DNA of 64,000 nt from Acidovorax sp. SRB_14 (GCF_012932145.1 NZ_MWOK01000003.1:62001-126000); one strand, 5' to 3'. Numbered from the stretch's first letter, positions 9,393 through 19,336 are shown. A program made the numbers and translations. Notes: generated by a model not told the origin, from the sequence alone.

Positions 9393-10405
9393 TTGGATTT
9401 GGCGGCCAGGCCGGCGGCAGCGCCGACCTTGTGCACGTTCTTGCGCGTGTCGGACACCAGGGTGTCGAGTTGCAGGCGCATCTTTTCTGCCACCGTGAGC
9501 TTGGTGTAGCGGCGCTCTCCTTCGCGCGCGAGTTCCTTCTGCAGCGCAAACACCGACTGCGGGCGCGACATGGGATCGAGCGCCATGCACCACTCAACCA
9601 CTTCGATGAGGTTGTCCGAATACACGCCGCGCAGCTTGGCCAGCGCCAGCGAGAGCCGGTCCTTGTCGTGGCGCTGCGGCGCCTCGTTGGGCGGAAAACC
9701 CTGCATGCAGGCGTAGATGCAGGCACCGATCGCGTAGATATCGGTCCACGGTCCCATCGACGAGTCGCGCCGGTACATCTCGGGCGCGGCAAACCCGGGC
9801 GTGTACATCGGACGGATGAAGTTGCCCTCTTTGGAGAGCACTTCGCGTGCGGCGCCAAAGTCGATCATCACGGCCTTGTCGCTGTCGGTGATGAAGATGT
9901 TGGCGGGCTTGATGTCCAGGTGCAGCATCTTGTGCTGGTGCACGATGCGCAGTCCGCGCAGCACCTCGTCGAACAGCGAGCGGATGGTGGACTCGCGGAA
10001 CACCTTGGGCGTCTTGAGGTCGCGCGCGGTGATGATGAAGTCCTGCAGGGTCGCGCCCTCCAGGTAGTTCATCACCATGTAGACGGTCTCGTTCTCGCGG
10101 AAGAAGTTGAGCACGCTCACCACCGAGGCATGCGAGATCTGCGCCAGCGCGCGGCCTTCTTCAAAAAAACTCTTGAGTCCGAGCCGGTAGAGCGAGAGCT
10201 TTTCGGGCGGTACGCAGGGCAGCAACTCGCCCGCAGCGCGCGCCGCCAGCGACGACGGCAGGTATTCCTTGATGGCGACCTGCTGGCCTTCGCCATCTTC
10301 GGCCAGGTACACCACGCCAAAGCCACCGGAGGATAACCGGCGGATCACTCGGTAACCGCCAATGGCGGTATCGGGCGGCAACGGCGCCGGTTTGATTTTG
10401 GACAT
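9389..10405 (-). CDS. Hanks-type serine/threonine protein kinase
   Basis: A 338-residue cytoplasmic kinase with no membrane segment. The glycine loop LSSGGFGVVYLA (about 25-34), the ATP-site Lys46 in VAIKEYLP, the catalytic loop HLDIKPANIF (162-171), the metal-binding DFG (182-184) and APE (207-209) are all present. The catalytic loop reads HLD instead of HRD, making it a non-RD kinase that may not need activation-loop phosphorylation. It is coupled to the PP2C gene and lies 74 bp from the divergent yicC. Its targets are unknown. Confidence 0.88.
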   Translation of the reverse strand: MSKIKPAPLPPDTAIGGYRVIRRLSSGGFGVVYLAEDGEGQQVAIKEYLPSSLAARAAGELLPCVPPEKLSLYRLGLKSFFEEGRALAQISHASVVSVLNFFRENETVYMVMNYLEGATLQDFIITARDLKTPKVFRESTIRSLFDEVLRGLRIVHQHKMLHLDIKPANIFITDSDKAVMIDFGAAREVLSKEGNFIRPMYTPGFAAPEMYRRDSSMGPWTDIYAIGACIYACMQGFPPNEAPQRHDKDRLSLALAKLRGVYSDNLIEVVEWCMALDPMSRPQSVFALQKELAREGERRYTKLTVAEKMRLQLDTLVSDTRKNVHKVGAAAGLAAKSK

Positions 10406-10479
10406 ATTTCGCAGGGAGAATTCGAGCGTGAACCAGAACCCGGATAATCGCCGGATTGCAAGCAACCATCAAAAGTCCA

Positions 10480-11397
10480 ATGCCAGTTTACAGCATGACC
10501 GGATACGCCAGCGCCCAGCATGGCGCATCCAGCGGGGGCGAAGCGGCCGACGCGCGCAGCCCCTCGGCACGCCGGCTCGGGCTGGAAATCCGCTCCGTCA
10601 ACAGCCGTTTTCTCGACCTGTCGTTTCGCCTCCCCGACGAGCTGCGCGCCATGGAACCCGTGCTGCGCAGCCTGGTCACGCGCAAGATCAAGCGCGGCAA
10701 GGTGGAAGTGCGCGCCGCCATCGACAGCAACGATGCCGGCGGACTGCCCGAGCTCGCTCCGCGCCTGCTGCAGCGCCTGGGGACTCTGCAGGACGGCGTC
10801 CAGTCGTGGCTGCCCCAGGCCGCTGCCCTGACGGTGGCCGACGTCCTTCGCCTGTGCGCCAACAACCAGACCACGCACGAAGACTGGAGCGAAGCCGTTC
10901 CTGCGCTTGCCGAGAAGGCCGTCAAGGCCCTGCTGGCCGCGCGCAAGCAAGAAGGTGAGCGCCTGGCCACCATGCTGCACGAGCGCGTGGGCCAGCTTCG
11001 CACCCTGACCCTGCAGGCCGTGCCGCTCGTACCCCGGCTGGTCGAACAACAGCGCCAGCGCTTCATGGAACGCTGGAAGGAAGCCATGGGCCTGGCAGAA
11101 GGCAGCGCCACGCCCGAAGCCGCGCAAGACCGCGCGCTGTCCGAGGCCACCGCATTTGCCATCCGCATCGACGTGGCGGAAGAAGTCACGCGGCTGCAGT
11201 CGCACCTCGACGAGATCGAGCGCCTGCTCGATCAAGGCGGCGAGATCGGCAAGCGCCTGGACTTCCTCATCCAGGAGCTGCACCGCGAGGCCAACACTCT
11301 GGGCTCCAAGTCGGCGGCACTGGACCTCACGCGCATCAGCGTGGACATGAAGGTGCTGATCGAGCAAATGCGCGAGCAGGTGCAGAACATCGAATAA
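10480..11397 (+). CDS. yicC: YicC family protein (RNA-processing-associated)
   Basis: A 305-residue YicC/YloC protein. It opens with the signature MPVYSMTGYASAQ; IRSVNSRFLDLSFRLPDELR follows near residue 45. The conserved C-terminal half includes RIDVAEEVTRLQSHLDEIERLL, GKRLDFLIQELHREANTLGSKS and the final VLIEQMREQVQNIE. Family members are reported to act in RNA turnover or as endoribonucleases. The ATG at 10480 was chosen over an upstream TTG. The gene is followed by gmk in the same direction, a common bacterial pairing. Confidence 0.92.
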   Translation: MPVYSMTGYASAQHGASSGGEAADARSPSARRLGLEIRSVNSRFLDLSFRLPDELRAMEPVLRSLVTRKIKRGKVEVRAAIDSNDAGGLPELAPRLLQRLGTLQDGVQSWLPQAAALTVADVLRLCANNQTTHEDWSEAVPALAEKAVKALLAARKQEGERLATMLHERVGQLRTLTLQAVPLVPRLVEQQRQRFMERWKEAMGLAEGSATPEAAQDRALSEATAFAIRIDVAEEVTRLQSHLDEIERLLDQGGEIGKRLDFLIQELHREANTLGSKSAALDLTRISVDMKVLIEQMREQVQNIE

Positions 11398-11433
11398 AAC
11401 CCCTCATTTCATAGCGCACTGCACATATCCCTT

Positions 11434-12054
11434 ATGGACTACCCCGGAAATCTATACGTAGTCGCAGCACCCAGCGGTGCTGGCAAGTCCAGCCTTGTCA
11501 AGGCCCTGCTGGAGCTCGACTCCCACATCTACCTGTCCGTCTCGCACACGACGCGCGCACCGCGCGGACAGGAAAAGCACGGCCGCGACTACTTCTTTGT
11601 CTCGGAATCGGAGTTCGACGCCATGGTGGCGTCCAACGCCTTCGTCGAGTGGGCCCATGTCCATGGTCAGCGCTACGGCACGTCCAAGAAGACCATCGAA
11701 GAGCGCATTGCACAGGGCAGCGACGTGATCCTGGAAATCGACTTCCAGGGGGCACTGCAGATCAGGCAGACCTTTGCCAACGCGGTGCTGATCTTCATCC
11801 TGCCGCCGAGCTGGGAGGAACTGCGCTCGCGCCTGGAGCGCCGCGGCGAAGACTCGGCCGAGGTGATCGAGGTGCGGCTCAAGAATGCCGCCACCGAGAT
11901 GGCCCAGGCCCACCAATTCGACTTCGTTATAATCAATGAGTTGTTTGAGCGCGCGCTTTTCGATCTGAAAGCCATTGCACACGCCCAGCGGCTCAAATAC
12001 GCGGCCCAGCGCCGTGCACGTGCCGCGACCTTCGAGTCGCTCAACATCCCTTGA
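11434..12054 (+). CDS. gmk: Guanylate kinase
   Basis: A 206-residue enzyme phosphorylating GMP to GDP with ATP. The P-loop APSGAGKSS lies near residue 12, followed by [22 protein letters not shown] (GMP binding) and [14 protein letters not shown]. Length and motif order match the family. It lies between yicC and rpoZ, 16 bp before the latter, and probably forms one transcript with both. GDP/GTP supply also links it to spoT further downstream. Confidence 0.97.
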   Translation: MDYPGNLYVVAAPSGAGKSSLVKALLELDSHIYLSVSHTTRAPRGQEKHGRDYFFVSESEFDAMVASNAFVEWAHVHGQRYGTSKKTIEERIAQGSDVILEIDFQGALQIRQTFANAVLIFILPPSWEELRSRLERRGEDSAEVIEVRLKNAATEMAQAHQFDFVIINELFERALFDLKAIAHAQRLKYAAQRRARAATFESLNIP

Positions 12055-12070
12055 ATTCCCCGGAGTACCC

Positions 12071-12274
12071 ATGGCCCGCATTACCGTCGAAGACTGCCTG
12101 GAGCAGATCCCCAACCGCTTTCAACTGGTGCTGGCGGCTACCTACCGCGCGCGCATGCTCAGCCAGGGTCACGCCCCCCGCATCGAAAGCCGCAACAAGC
12201 CCGCCGTGACCGCCTTGCGCGAGATCGCGGCCGGCAAGGTCGGCATCGAGATGCTCAAGAAGGTTCCCGGCTGA
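12071..12274 (+). CDS. rpoZ: RNA polymerase omega subunit
   Basis: A 67-residue protein starting [30 protein letters not shown], with the conserved [15 protein letters not shown] core. Omega binds the beta-prime subunit, helps polymerase assembly, and forms part of a ppGpp site on polymerase. A terminator hairpin follows, yet spoT starts only 95 bp downstream, the classical rpoZ-spoT arrangement. Confidence 0.96.
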   Translation: MARITVEDCLEQIPNRFQLVLAATYRARMLSQGHAPRIESRNKPAVTALREIAAGKVGIEMLKKVPG

Positions 12275-12299
12275 TCCGCAGCTGCACAGCCGCATGGAA

Positions 12300-12327
12300 A
12301 AAGCACCGCCCAGCGGTGCTTTTTTTA
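12300..12327 (+). terminator. Rho-independent terminator after rpoZ
   Basis: AAGCACCGC and GCGGTGCTT form a stem with a tight CCA loop, followed by a T run. It closes the yicC-gmk-rpoZ unit and would partly insulate spoT. Confidence 0.85.
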
Positions 12328-12368
12328 TGCCGCACGCCCTCCCATTGCAGGCGCGCTACATTTAAGGC

Positions 12369-14630
12369 ATGACTGCGGTGCTGAACGCTTCCTCTTCTTC
12401 CACTGACCCTCGCCTGCTTCCAAGCTCCGCCACGGCGGCGGCCAATGCTGCGGCGGCAAGCTTTGCTGCACTCATGGAGAGACTGGACTACCTGGACGCC
12501 GCCAGCGTGGAGCTGGTACGCCAGGCCTACCGGTACGCCGACACGGCGCACCTGGGGCAACTGCGCAACAGCGGCGAACCCTACATCACTCACCCGATCG
12601 CGGTGGCGGCGCAATGTGCGAACTGGAAGCTCGATGCCCAGGCCCTGATGGCAGCGCTGCTGCACGACGCCATGGAAGACTGTGGTGTCACCAAAGCGGA
12701 CCTGATCGACCGCTTCGGCGCGCCCGTGGCCGAACTGGTCGACGGTCTCACCAAACTCGACAAGCTGCAGTTCGATACGCGCGAAGAAAACCAGGCCGAG
12801 TCGTTTCGCAAAATGCTGCTGGCCATGGCGCGCGACGTGCGGGTCATTCTCATCAAGCTGGCTGACCGCACACACAACATGCGCACGCTGTCGGACATGC
12901 CGCGCAGCAAATGGGGGCGCATTTCGTCTGAAACCCTCGAGATCTACGCCCCGATTGCCCACCGGCTCGGACTCAACCAGACCTACCGCGAACTGCAGGA
13001 CCTGGCATTCAGGCATCTGCACCCCTGGCGCTACACGACCTTGAGCAAGGCCGTCAGCAAGTCGCGCAACCGCCGCCGCGACCTGGTGCAAAAGGTGCAG
13101 GCCGACGTGGATGCGGTGTTTGCGCGCATGGGCATGGCTGCGCGGCTCGCCGGGCGCGAAAAAACGCTCTACGCCATCTACCAGAAGATGGTCCTGAAAC
13201 ACCTGAGCTTTGCCCAGGTCACCGACCTTTATGGCTTTCGTGTCATCGTCCCCACGGTGACCGACTGCTATACCGCGCTCGGCGTGCTGCACCAGATGTA
13301 CAAGCCTGTGCCGGGCAAGTTCAAGGACCATATCGCCATTGCCAAGCTCAATGGCTACCAGTCTCTGCACACCACGCTGGTCGGCCCTTCGGGCGTGAAC
13401 ATCGAGTTCCAGATGCGCACCGAAGAAATGCACGTCATTGCCGAAGCCGGCGTTGCCGCACACTGGCTCTACAAAGCCCAGGACACGGAGGACAAGGCGG
13501 CAGAGCGCCTGGGCACCAAATGGCTCCAGTCGCTGCTCGACATCCAGAACGAAACACGCGATGCCGCAGAGTTCTGGGACCATGTCAAAGTTGACCTGTT
13601 TCCCGATGCGGTCTATGTGTTCACGCCCAAGAGCCAGATCATGGCCCTGCCGCGTGGCGCTACGGTCGTCGACTTTGCCTACGCCATCCACAGCAACATC
13701 GGCAACCGCACGGCCGCCGCCAAAATCAACAACGAGCAGGTGCCGTTGCGCACCGAGCTCAAGAATGGCGATGTGGTGGAAATCATCACCACGCCCCACG
13801 CTTCTCCAAACCCTGCTTGGCTCGGCTTTGTGCGCACCGGACGCGCACGGTCCAAAATCCGCAACTACCTCAAAACACTGGCCCACAGCGAATCCGAAGG
13901 CTTGGGTGAGAAGCTGCTGGCGCAGGCCTTGCGCGCCGAAGGGCTGCAGCAGTTGCCCCCGGTGGTCGAAGAGACGCAGGCAATCTGGGACAAACTGCTG
14001 CGCTTCACCGGCAGCCGCTCGCGCAGCGAACTCATGACCGACCTCGGGCTGGGCAAACGCATCGCCAGCATCGTGGCCAAGCGCCTCATGGTGCTGATGG
14101 CCGAGCACGGCCACAGGCCTGACGCGCTGCTGCTGACGCGCGAACGCTACAGCTCGCACGAAACCGTTTCCCAGGGCGGCGTCACGCTGGACGGCAGCGA
14201 AAATGCCTCTGTCCAATATGCCCCGTGCTGCAGGCCCATTCCAGGCGATGCCATCGTGGGCTATCTGGGGCGCGGCGAAGGCCTGGTGGTGCATGCAGCG
14301 CAATGCCCGGTCGCCAAAAAACTGCAGAACAAAGACAGCGAACGTTTCATCGCCGTGGACTGGGCAGACGAGCCCACGCGCATGTTTGAAACGGGTGTCA
14401 TCGTCACGGTGCGAAACGGCAAGGGCGTACTGGCGCGGATCGCTGCGGAACTGGCCCATTCCGAGGCCGACATCACCCATGTCGACATGGACGATGAAGT
14501 TGCCCTGGATACGGTAGACCTGCGGTTTGTCGTCGCGGTGCGCGACCACATGCACCTGGATGCCGCCCTGCGCAACCTGCGCCGCGTCCCAGCGGTCTTG
14601 CGTGCCACGCGCACAGTGCCGCCTGAGTGA
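12369..14630 (+). CDS. spoT: Bifunctional (p)ppGpp synthetase/hydrolase
   Basis: A 753-residue Rel/Spo homologue controlling the stringent-response alarmone. The N-terminal HD hydrolase domain is intact: His75 in GEPYITHPIAVA, and the HD pair in LLHDAMED (99-100). The synthetase domain shows GREKTLYAIYQKM and VTDLYGFRVIVPT (about 255-290). TGS (VYVFTPKSQIMALPRGATVVDFAYAIHS), zinc-finger-like (YAPCCRPIPGD) and C-terminal ACT regions follow. Intact HD residues and the rpoZ neighbour favour SpoT over monofunctional RelA. It converges on greB with only 7 bp between stops. Confidence 0.94.
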   Translation: MTAVLNASSSSTDPRLLPSSATAAANAAAASFAALMERLDYLDAASVELVRQAYRYADTAHLGQLRNSGEPYITHPIAVAAQCANWKLDAQALMAALLHDAMEDCGVTKADLIDRFGAPVAELVDGLTKLDKLQFDTREENQAESFRKMLLAMARDVRVILIKLADRTHNMRTLSDMPRSKWGRISSETLEIYAPIAHRLGLNQTYRELQDLAFRHLHPWRYTTLSKAVSKSRNRRRDLVQKVQADVDAVFARMGMAARLAGREKTLYAIYQKMVLKHLSFAQVTDLYGFRVIVPTVTDCYTALGVLHQMYKPVPGKFKDHIAIAKLNGYQSLHTTLVGPSGVNIEFQMRTEEMHVIAEAGVAAHWLYKAQDTEDKAAERLGTKWLQSLLDIQNETRDAAEFWDHVKVDLFPDAVYVFTPKSQIMALPRGATVVDFAYAIHSNIGNRTAAAKINNEQVPLRTELKNGDVVEIITTPHASPNPAWLGFVRTGRARSKIRNYLKTLAHSESEGLGEKLLAQALRAEGLQQLPPVVEETQAIWDKLLRFTGSRSRSELMTDLGLGKRIASIVAKRLMVLMAEHGHRPDALLLTRERYSSHETVSQGGVTLDGSENASVQYAPCCRPIPGDAIVGYLGRGEGLVVHAAQCPVAKKLQNKDSERFIAVDWADEPTRMFETGVIVTVRNGKGVLARIAAELAHSEADITHVDMDDEVALDTVDLRFVVAVRDHMHLDAALRNLRRVPAVLRATRTVPPE

Positions 14631-14637
14631 AGGACAC

Positions 14638-15195
14638 TTAGGCGCGTGGACCAGGTGGGTAGCGCACCTTCAGGATCGTCAGCAGCCGCGTCCCTGTCGG
14701 CGTCGCCAGGGCAACCTCATCGCCCTCTCGGGCTTTGATCAATGCGCGCGCCACGGGAGACACCCAACTCACCTCGGCCTGGGTCGTATCCGCCTCGTCG
14801 ATGCCTATGATGGTGATGGTTCTCTGGACATCCAGATCATCCACGTACGTGACGGACGCGCCAAAAAAAACCTGGTCGCTGCCTGCATGCACCGATGGAT
14901 CAACGATTTCTGCAATCTCTAAGCGCTTGGTCAAAAAGCGGATACGACGGTCTATTTCTCGCAGGCGTTTCTTGCCATAGAGATAGTCTCCGTTTTCAGA
15001 CCGGTCGCCATTGCTGGCGGCCCAGTGAACGATGTCGACCACTTGAGGCCGCTCGTTGTCAATGAGGGTCAGCAATTCCGCGTGCAAGCGGGCATAACCC
15101 TGGGGAGTGATGTAGTTTTTTCCACCGACAGGCACAGAAGGCGGCACGATGTCTTCATCTTCCGTGTTCGTTTCTTTGGTGAACGCTTTGCTCAT
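14638..15195 (-). CDS. greB: Transcription elongation factor GreB
   Basis: A 185-residue Gre factor that rescues backtracked RNA polymerase by stimulating transcript cleavage. The N-terminal coiled coil begins at NYITPQGYARLHAELLTL, and its tip carries the acidic SNGDRSENGDYLYGKKRLREIDRRIRFL. The C-terminal FKBP-like domain includes VTYVDD and the closing VSWVSPVARALIKAREGDEV. The YLYGKKRLREID pattern is GreB-type. An acidic N-terminal extension of about 25 residues precedes the coiled coil. It is convergent with spoT. Confidence 0.94.
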   Translation of the reverse strand: MSKAFTKETNTEDEDIVPPSVPVGGKNYITPQGYARLHAELLTLIDNERPQVVDIVHWAASNGDRSENGDYLYGKKRLREIDRRIRFLTKRLEIAEIVDPSVHAGSDQVFFGASVTYVDDLDVQRTITIIGIDEADTTQAEVSWVSPVARALIKAREGDEVALATPTGTRLLTILKVRYPPGPRA

Positions 15196-15231
15196 AGCCC
15201 ATCATCCAACGAATACGCAATTATGCAAATG

Positions 15232-15266
15232 AAAAAGCCCTGCAATCCTAAGATTGCAGGGCTTTT
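15232..15266 (-). terminator. Terminator downstream of tRNA-Arg
   Basis: A perfect 15-bp stem (15233-15247 with 15252-15266) around a CTAA loop ends in a T run when read on the minus strand. It begins 5 bp after the tRNA-Arg 3' end. The stem is symmetric, so it could also act on plus-strand transcripts. Confidence 0.88.
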
Positions 15267-15270
15267 CAAT

Positions 15271-15347
15271 TGGTGCGGCTGGCAGGAATTGAACCCACGA
15301 CCCCTTGGTTCGTAGCCAAGTACTCTATCCAACTGAGCTACAGCCGC
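15271..15347 (-). tRNA. tRNA-Arg (anticodon ACG)
   Basis: A 77-nt tRNA. GCGGCTG (5' end at 15347) pairs with CAGCCGC, discriminator A and encoded CCA follow. The anticodon loop reads CTACGAA, giving ACG, whose A34 is normally edited to inosine to read CGU, CGC and CGA. It lies downstream of another tRNA gene on the same strand. Confidence 0.96.
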
Positions 15348-15607
15348 TAAGCTTTAAATTATATCATGAATTTTAAGCTGCCTCAAAATTCATGTACTTA
15401 CCGTCGTGCATCTCTGCACTTACAACAGGCAAGCCTGAGCAAGGGTGCAATTGTATATCAGTCATCCCTGCGCTGATTTCAAATTTCGCAATTTTTCTGC
15501 ATCTTGCGCAGGCCCAACGCAAGTGGCTCACTTTCATCCCTGCATCGGCGATTCTTCTTCAACCCCAAGGATGGTTGGGGCATTGCAAGGCCACCGACTG
15601 TCGAGCT
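15348..15607. other. Spacer between two tRNA genes
   Basis: About 260 bp, noticeably more AT-rich than its surroundings near its left end. I see no coding region here. A short hairpin with CCCCAA/TTGGGG arms (15563-15580) lies after the upstream tRNA on the minus strand but lacks a clear T run. Confidence 0.4.
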
Positions 15608-15684
15608 TGGTAGGGCGTGTTGGACTTGAACCAACGACCAAAGGATTATGAGTCCTCTGCTCTAACCAACTGAGCTAACGCCCC
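15608..15684 (-). tRNA. tRNA with CAT anticodon (Ile2 more likely than elongator Met)
   Basis: A 77-nt tRNA with 5' GGGGCGT and 3' ACGCCCT (a G-U first pair), discriminator A and encoded CCA. The anticodon loop is CTCATAA. The anticodon-stem and T-arm pattern (GACTCATAATCC, then TTGGTC and TTCAAGTCC) resembles tRNA-Ile2, whose C34 becomes lysidine to read AUA, more than elongator tRNA-Met. Identity depends on TilS recognition and is not settled by sequence alone. It sits 49 bp downstream of hrcA. Confidence 0.85.
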
Positions 15685-15733
15685 ATGCTTTCTCGCCCAG
15701 CGACAAAGCCGGCAGGCCCAGTATTGTAGGGGC

Positions 15734-16738
15734 TTACTTATGGTGACTGAGCGCGTTCGACACCAGCTTGGAAGTGATATCTACGATCTGAATCATTCTG
15801 TCGTACGGCATTCGCATAGGTCCGATCACCCCCAATGTGCCCACTACCTGGCCGTTGACCTCGTAGGGAGCACTGACCACCGAAAGCTCCTCGAAGGGTA
15901 CAACCTGACTTTCACCGCCAATGAATATGCGCATCCCCTCGGCTTGGCTGGACACATCTAGCAAGCGCAAGATCTGTGTCTTCTGTTCAAACAGATCAAA
16001 AGCACGCCGCAGATTGCCCATATCTTTAGAGAAGTCACTGACGGCCAGCAGGTTTCGCTCTCCTGAAATCACGACCTCGTCTTGCGCCTGGGTGAGGGCC
16101 TCGGAACTGATGTTGACTGCGGCCTGCATGAGAGCCGCAATCTCGCTGCGCAACATTTCCACCTCGCTTTTGAGCCTCTCGCGCACCTGCTCCATCTCCA
16201 TGCCCGCATAGTGCGTATTGAGAAAATTTGCCGTCTCGATCAACTGACTTTGTGTGAAATCCGTTTCCGAAAAGATCACCCGGTTCTGAACATCCCCATC
16301 CGGAGAGACGATGATGACCAGGAAGCGCCGTTCGGACAAGCGCAGGAACTCAATGTGGCGGAAAACCGATGTACGGCGGGGTGCCATGACGACACCCACG
16401 AACTGCGAAAGGCTGGACAGCAGATGGGCCGCGTTGGCAATCACCTTCTGTGGCTGCTCTGGCAGCAGTGAAGACGTCACAAACCGCTCACGGTGCACAG
16501 TCATCATGGTGTCCACGAACAACCGATAGCCTTTGGCAGTAGGTATGCGCCCTGCAGAGGTATGCGGACTGGTGATCAACCCGAGCTCTTCCAGATCTGC
16601 CATGACATTTCGGATAGTTGCCGGCGACAGCTCCAGACCCGATGCGCGCGATAGTGTGCGCGATCCGACGGGTAGCCCATCCTCGATATAACGCTCTATC
16701 AGCGCTTTGAGCAACAGCTTGGCACGATCATCGAGCAT
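15734..16738 (-). CDS. hrcA: Heat-inducible transcription repressor HrcA
   Basis: A 334-residue repressor of chaperone genes. The N-terminal winged-helix part contains [48 protein letters not shown], and the [20 protein letters not shown] stretch is a family signature. The central and C-terminal dimerisation domain includes [11 protein letters not shown] and the closing [24 protein letters not shown]. HrcA usually binds the CIRCE inverted repeat; I see none in the 28 bp between hrcA and the divergent nadK, so autoregulation through CIRCE is not evident here. Confidence 0.95.
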   Translation of the reverse strand: MLDDRAKLLLKALIERYIEDGLPVGSRTLSRASGLELSPATIRNVMADLEELGLITSPHTSAGRIPTAKGYRLFVDTMMTVHRERFVTSSLLPEQPQKVIANAAHLLSSLSQFVGVVMAPRRTSVFRHIEFLRLSERRFLVIIVSPDGDVQNRVIFSETDFTQSQLIETANFLNTHYAGMEMEQVRERLKSEVEMLRSEIAALMQAAVNISSEALTQAQDEVVISGERNLLAVSDFSKDMGNLRRAFDLFEQKTQILRLLDVSSQAEGMRIFIGGESQVVPFEELSVVSAPYEVNGQVVGTLGVIGPMRMPYDRMIQIVDITSKLVSNALSHHK

Positions 16739-16766
16739 GTAATGATTTTAATGATGTAATTTCCAT

Positions 16767-17663
16767 ATGAAGCCCCATTTCCGCCACGTTGCATTGATAG
16801 GCAAATACCAAACTCCTGTGACTGGCGCTGCGGCCGAGAGCTCTCGGCAAGTTCTTGAGAACATTGCCTTATTCCTTGTATCTCAGGGGTGCAAAGTCAC
16901 ATTGGAAGCGGATACCGCCGCTGCTGCACGGTTGCCGCAGTATGACGCTCTTGACGCTGATGCTATCGGAGAGCAATGCGATGTTGGCCTGGTGGTAGGA
17001 GGTGATGGCACCATGCTCAGCATTGGGCGCAAGTTAGCGCGGCATGGCACCCCTCTCATTGGAATCAACCAGGGGCGTCTGGGCTTCATCACCGACATTC
17101 CGCTTGGCAACTACCGCACCACGCTCCCTCCCATGCTGCGAGGTGAGTACGAGGAAGACCACCGACCACTGATGCATGCTCGCGTGATCCGCGAAGGAAC
17201 CTGCGTATTTGATGCCTTCGCCATGAATGACGTCGTCGTCAACCGTGGTGCAACCTCCGGCATGGTCGAGTTGCGTGTGGAGGTCGGGGGTCACTTCGTC
17301 TCCAACCAGAGAGCAGATGGGCTCATCATCGCCTCTCCCACCGGCTCTACCGCATACGCCTTGTCGGCGGGCGGACCGATGCTCCATCCATCGATTCCGG
17401 GATGGGTCTTGGTTCCGATTGCTCCACACACGCTGTCCAACCGCCCCATCGTTTTAGCGGACGCAACAGAAATTGCCATAGAGGTTGTGGGCGGAAGAGA
17501 CATCAGCGCGAACTTCGACATGCAATCCTTGGCGTCACTTTTGCACGGCGACCGCATTCTCGTAACCCGGTCAGAATATTGCGTTCGTTTTCTGCACCCA
17601 AGGGGCTGGAGCTACTTTGACACCTTGCGCAAAAAACTGCGCTGGAACGAAGGAGGCTCTTGA
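16767..17663 (+). CDS. nadK: NAD kinase
   Basis: A 298-residue enzyme making NADP from NAD and ATP or polyphosphate. The GGDGT motif is in [15 protein letters not shown] near residue 75. The NAD-site NDVVVNRG and the [19 protein letters not shown] segment are present. It starts 28 bp from the divergent hrcA and ends just before recN, with nadK, recN and rapZ in one unit. The nadK-recN pair is widespread in bacteria. Confidence 0.96.
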   Translation: MKPHFRHVALIGKYQTPVTGAAAESSRQVLENIALFLVSQGCKVTLEADTAAAARLPQYDALDADAIGEQCDVGLVVGGDGTMLSIGRKLARHGTPLIGINQGRLGFITDIPLGNYRTTLPPMLRGEYEEDHRPLMHARVIREGTCVFDAFAMNDVVVNRGATSGMVELRVEVGGHFVSNQRADGLIIASPTGSTAYALSAGGPMLHPSIPGWVLVPIAPHTLSNRPIVLADATEIAIEVVGGRDISANFDMQSLASLLHGDRILVTRSEYCVRFLHPRGWSYFDTLRKKLRWNEGGS

Positions 17664-17665
17664 AC

Positions 17666-19333
17666 ATGGCCCTTAGGCGCATTGCCCTGCGTGATTTTGT
17701 CATCGTCCAAGCACTGGACCTCGACCTTCACGAAGGATTCACGGCCCTGACCGGAGAAACCGGGGCAGGAAAGTCCATTCTGATCGATGCAGTGCAGCTC
17801 TCATTGGGCGCCCGTGCCGAAGCGGGCGCCGTGCGCGAAGGCGCCGAGAGGACGGACGTCTGCACAGAATTTGACTGCCCTCCCGCACTCTACCCGTGGC
17901 TGGAGGAAGCTGGCTTTGAGTGCGACGACACGCTGCTGCTGCGGCGCAGTATCGACGCACAAGGCAAGAGCCGCGCATGGATCAACGGCAGCCCGGCCAC
18001 TGCATCGCAGCTGCGTATCGTCGGCCAACAGCTGCTTGACATCCATGGGCAGCACGCCTGGCAAAGTCTCACCAAACCGGATGCGGTGCGCGGGCTGCTC
18101 GACGCGTATGCAGGCGTGTCTGACCAAGAGGTAGCGTCCCAGTGGGGACAGTGGCGCGCCGTACAAAAAAAGCTGGCCCATGCACGCTCCGCACAGAGCA
18201 CGCTGCAGCGCGAGCGCGAGCGCTTGCAGTGGCAAATCTCGGAGGTGGAAAAATTGGCGCCGGCAGAGGGCGAATGGGAGACGCTGAATGCACAACACAC
18301 ACGTCTTGCGCACGCTCAAGCCCTCCTGGACGCGGCACAAGGCGCTTTTTCCGCCTTGGCCGAGGACGACGCCAGCGCGAGCACCCATTTGGCACGCGCG
18401 CACCATTTGCTCACAGAGCAAGCGCACCTGGAGCCAGAATTCACCGCTCTCACGGACATCCTGGCATCAAGCATCGCCCAAGCCACCGAAGCTGCGCGCT
18501 CCTTGCAGTCGTATCTGCGGCGTACCGAACTGGACCCCCAACGCCTGGAAGAACTCGATGCCCGCGTCTCGCAATGGCTTACCCTCGCGCGCCGCTACAA
18601 ACGCCAGCCTGCAGAGCTCTCTGCCCTGTTGCACTCTTGGAAAGTGGAAGTGCAGCAACTCGATGCCGCAACCGATCTGGCAGGGCTAGAAGCCACGGAG
18701 CACGTTCTGTCCGAAGCCTACAGCGATGCGGCCCGCCAATTGTCACTTGCGCGCACGAAAGCCGCTCCGGGTTTGTCGCGTGCTATCAGCAAAGCCATGC
18801 AGGAACTTGGTATGGGAGGTGGCAAATTTGAAGTGGTGGTTGCGAAAGCCGATGCGTCTGCCAGCCACGGCCTGGACGATGTCATCTTTCTGGTGGCTGG
18901 GCATGCCGGAATGACGCCACGCCCCGTTGCAAAAGTGGCTTCTGGTGGAGAGCTGTCGCGCATTTCCCTGGCCATTGCCGTCGCAACCAGTGCTTTGGGC
19001 ACGGCTTCCACCTTGATTTTCGACGAAGTGGACTCGGGGGTGGGCGGAGCGGTGGCCGAGACCGTGGGCCGCTTGATGCGCCAACTGGGCCGGGACCGCC
19101 AGGTCTTGGCGGTGACGCATTTACCTCAGGTGGCAGCCTGCGCCGACCACCATTTGGTGGTCTCCAAGGGCCGAGGAATCGCTGGCCCATCGAGCACAGT
19201 CACCCCCATTGCGCAAGAGCAGCGTATCTCGGAAGTGGCGCGCATGCTGGGCGGAGAGCGCATCTCTCCCACCACTTTGGCCCATGCACGTGAGATGCTT
19301 GGCCTCCGTGACCTGAGACATGTGGAGAAATAG
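17666..19333 (+). CDS. recN: DNA repair protein RecN
   Basis: A 555-residue SMC-like ATPase for double-strand-break repair. The Walker A motif GETGAGKSIL lies near residue 30, followed by LGARAEAGAVREGAERTDV. A long central coiled coil precedes the signature VASGGELSRISLAIA and Walker B TLIFDEVDSGVGG, then VLAVTHLPQVAACADHH. The ATG at 17666 was chosen because AGGAGG at 17651-17656 is well spaced for it and too close for the upstream TTG. No LexA box was seen. Confidence 0.95.
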   Translation: MALRRIALRDFVIVQALDLDLHEGFTALTGETGAGKSILIDAVQLSLGARAEAGAVREGAERTDVCTEFDCPPALYPWLEEAGFECDDTLLLRRSIDAQGKSRAWINGSPATASQLRIVGQQLLDIHGQHAWQSLTKPDAVRGLLDAYAGVSDQEVASQWGQWRAVQKKLAHARSAQSTLQRERERLQWQISEVEKLAPAEGEWETLNAQHTRLAHAQALLDAAQGAFSALAEDDASASTHLARAHHLLTEQAHLEPEFTALTDILASSIAQATEAARSLQSYLRRTELDPQRLEELDARVSQWLTLARRYKRQPAELSALLHSWKVEVQQLDAATDLAGLEATEHVLSEAYSDAARQLSLARTKAAPGLSRAISKAMQELGMGGGKFEVVVAKADASASHGLDDVIFLVAGHAGMTPRPVAKVASGGELSRISLAIAVATSALGTASTLIFDEVDSGVGGAVAETVGRLMRQLGRDRQVLAVTHLPQVAACADHHLVVSKGRGIAGPSSTVTPIAQEQRISEVARMLGGERISPTTLAHAREMLGLRDLRHVEK

Positions 19334-19336
19334 ACG

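Noticed and set aside
16739-16766. CIRCE operator before hrcA
   Set aside because: I looked for TTAGCACTC and GAGTGCTAA arms; the 28-bp gap has neither.
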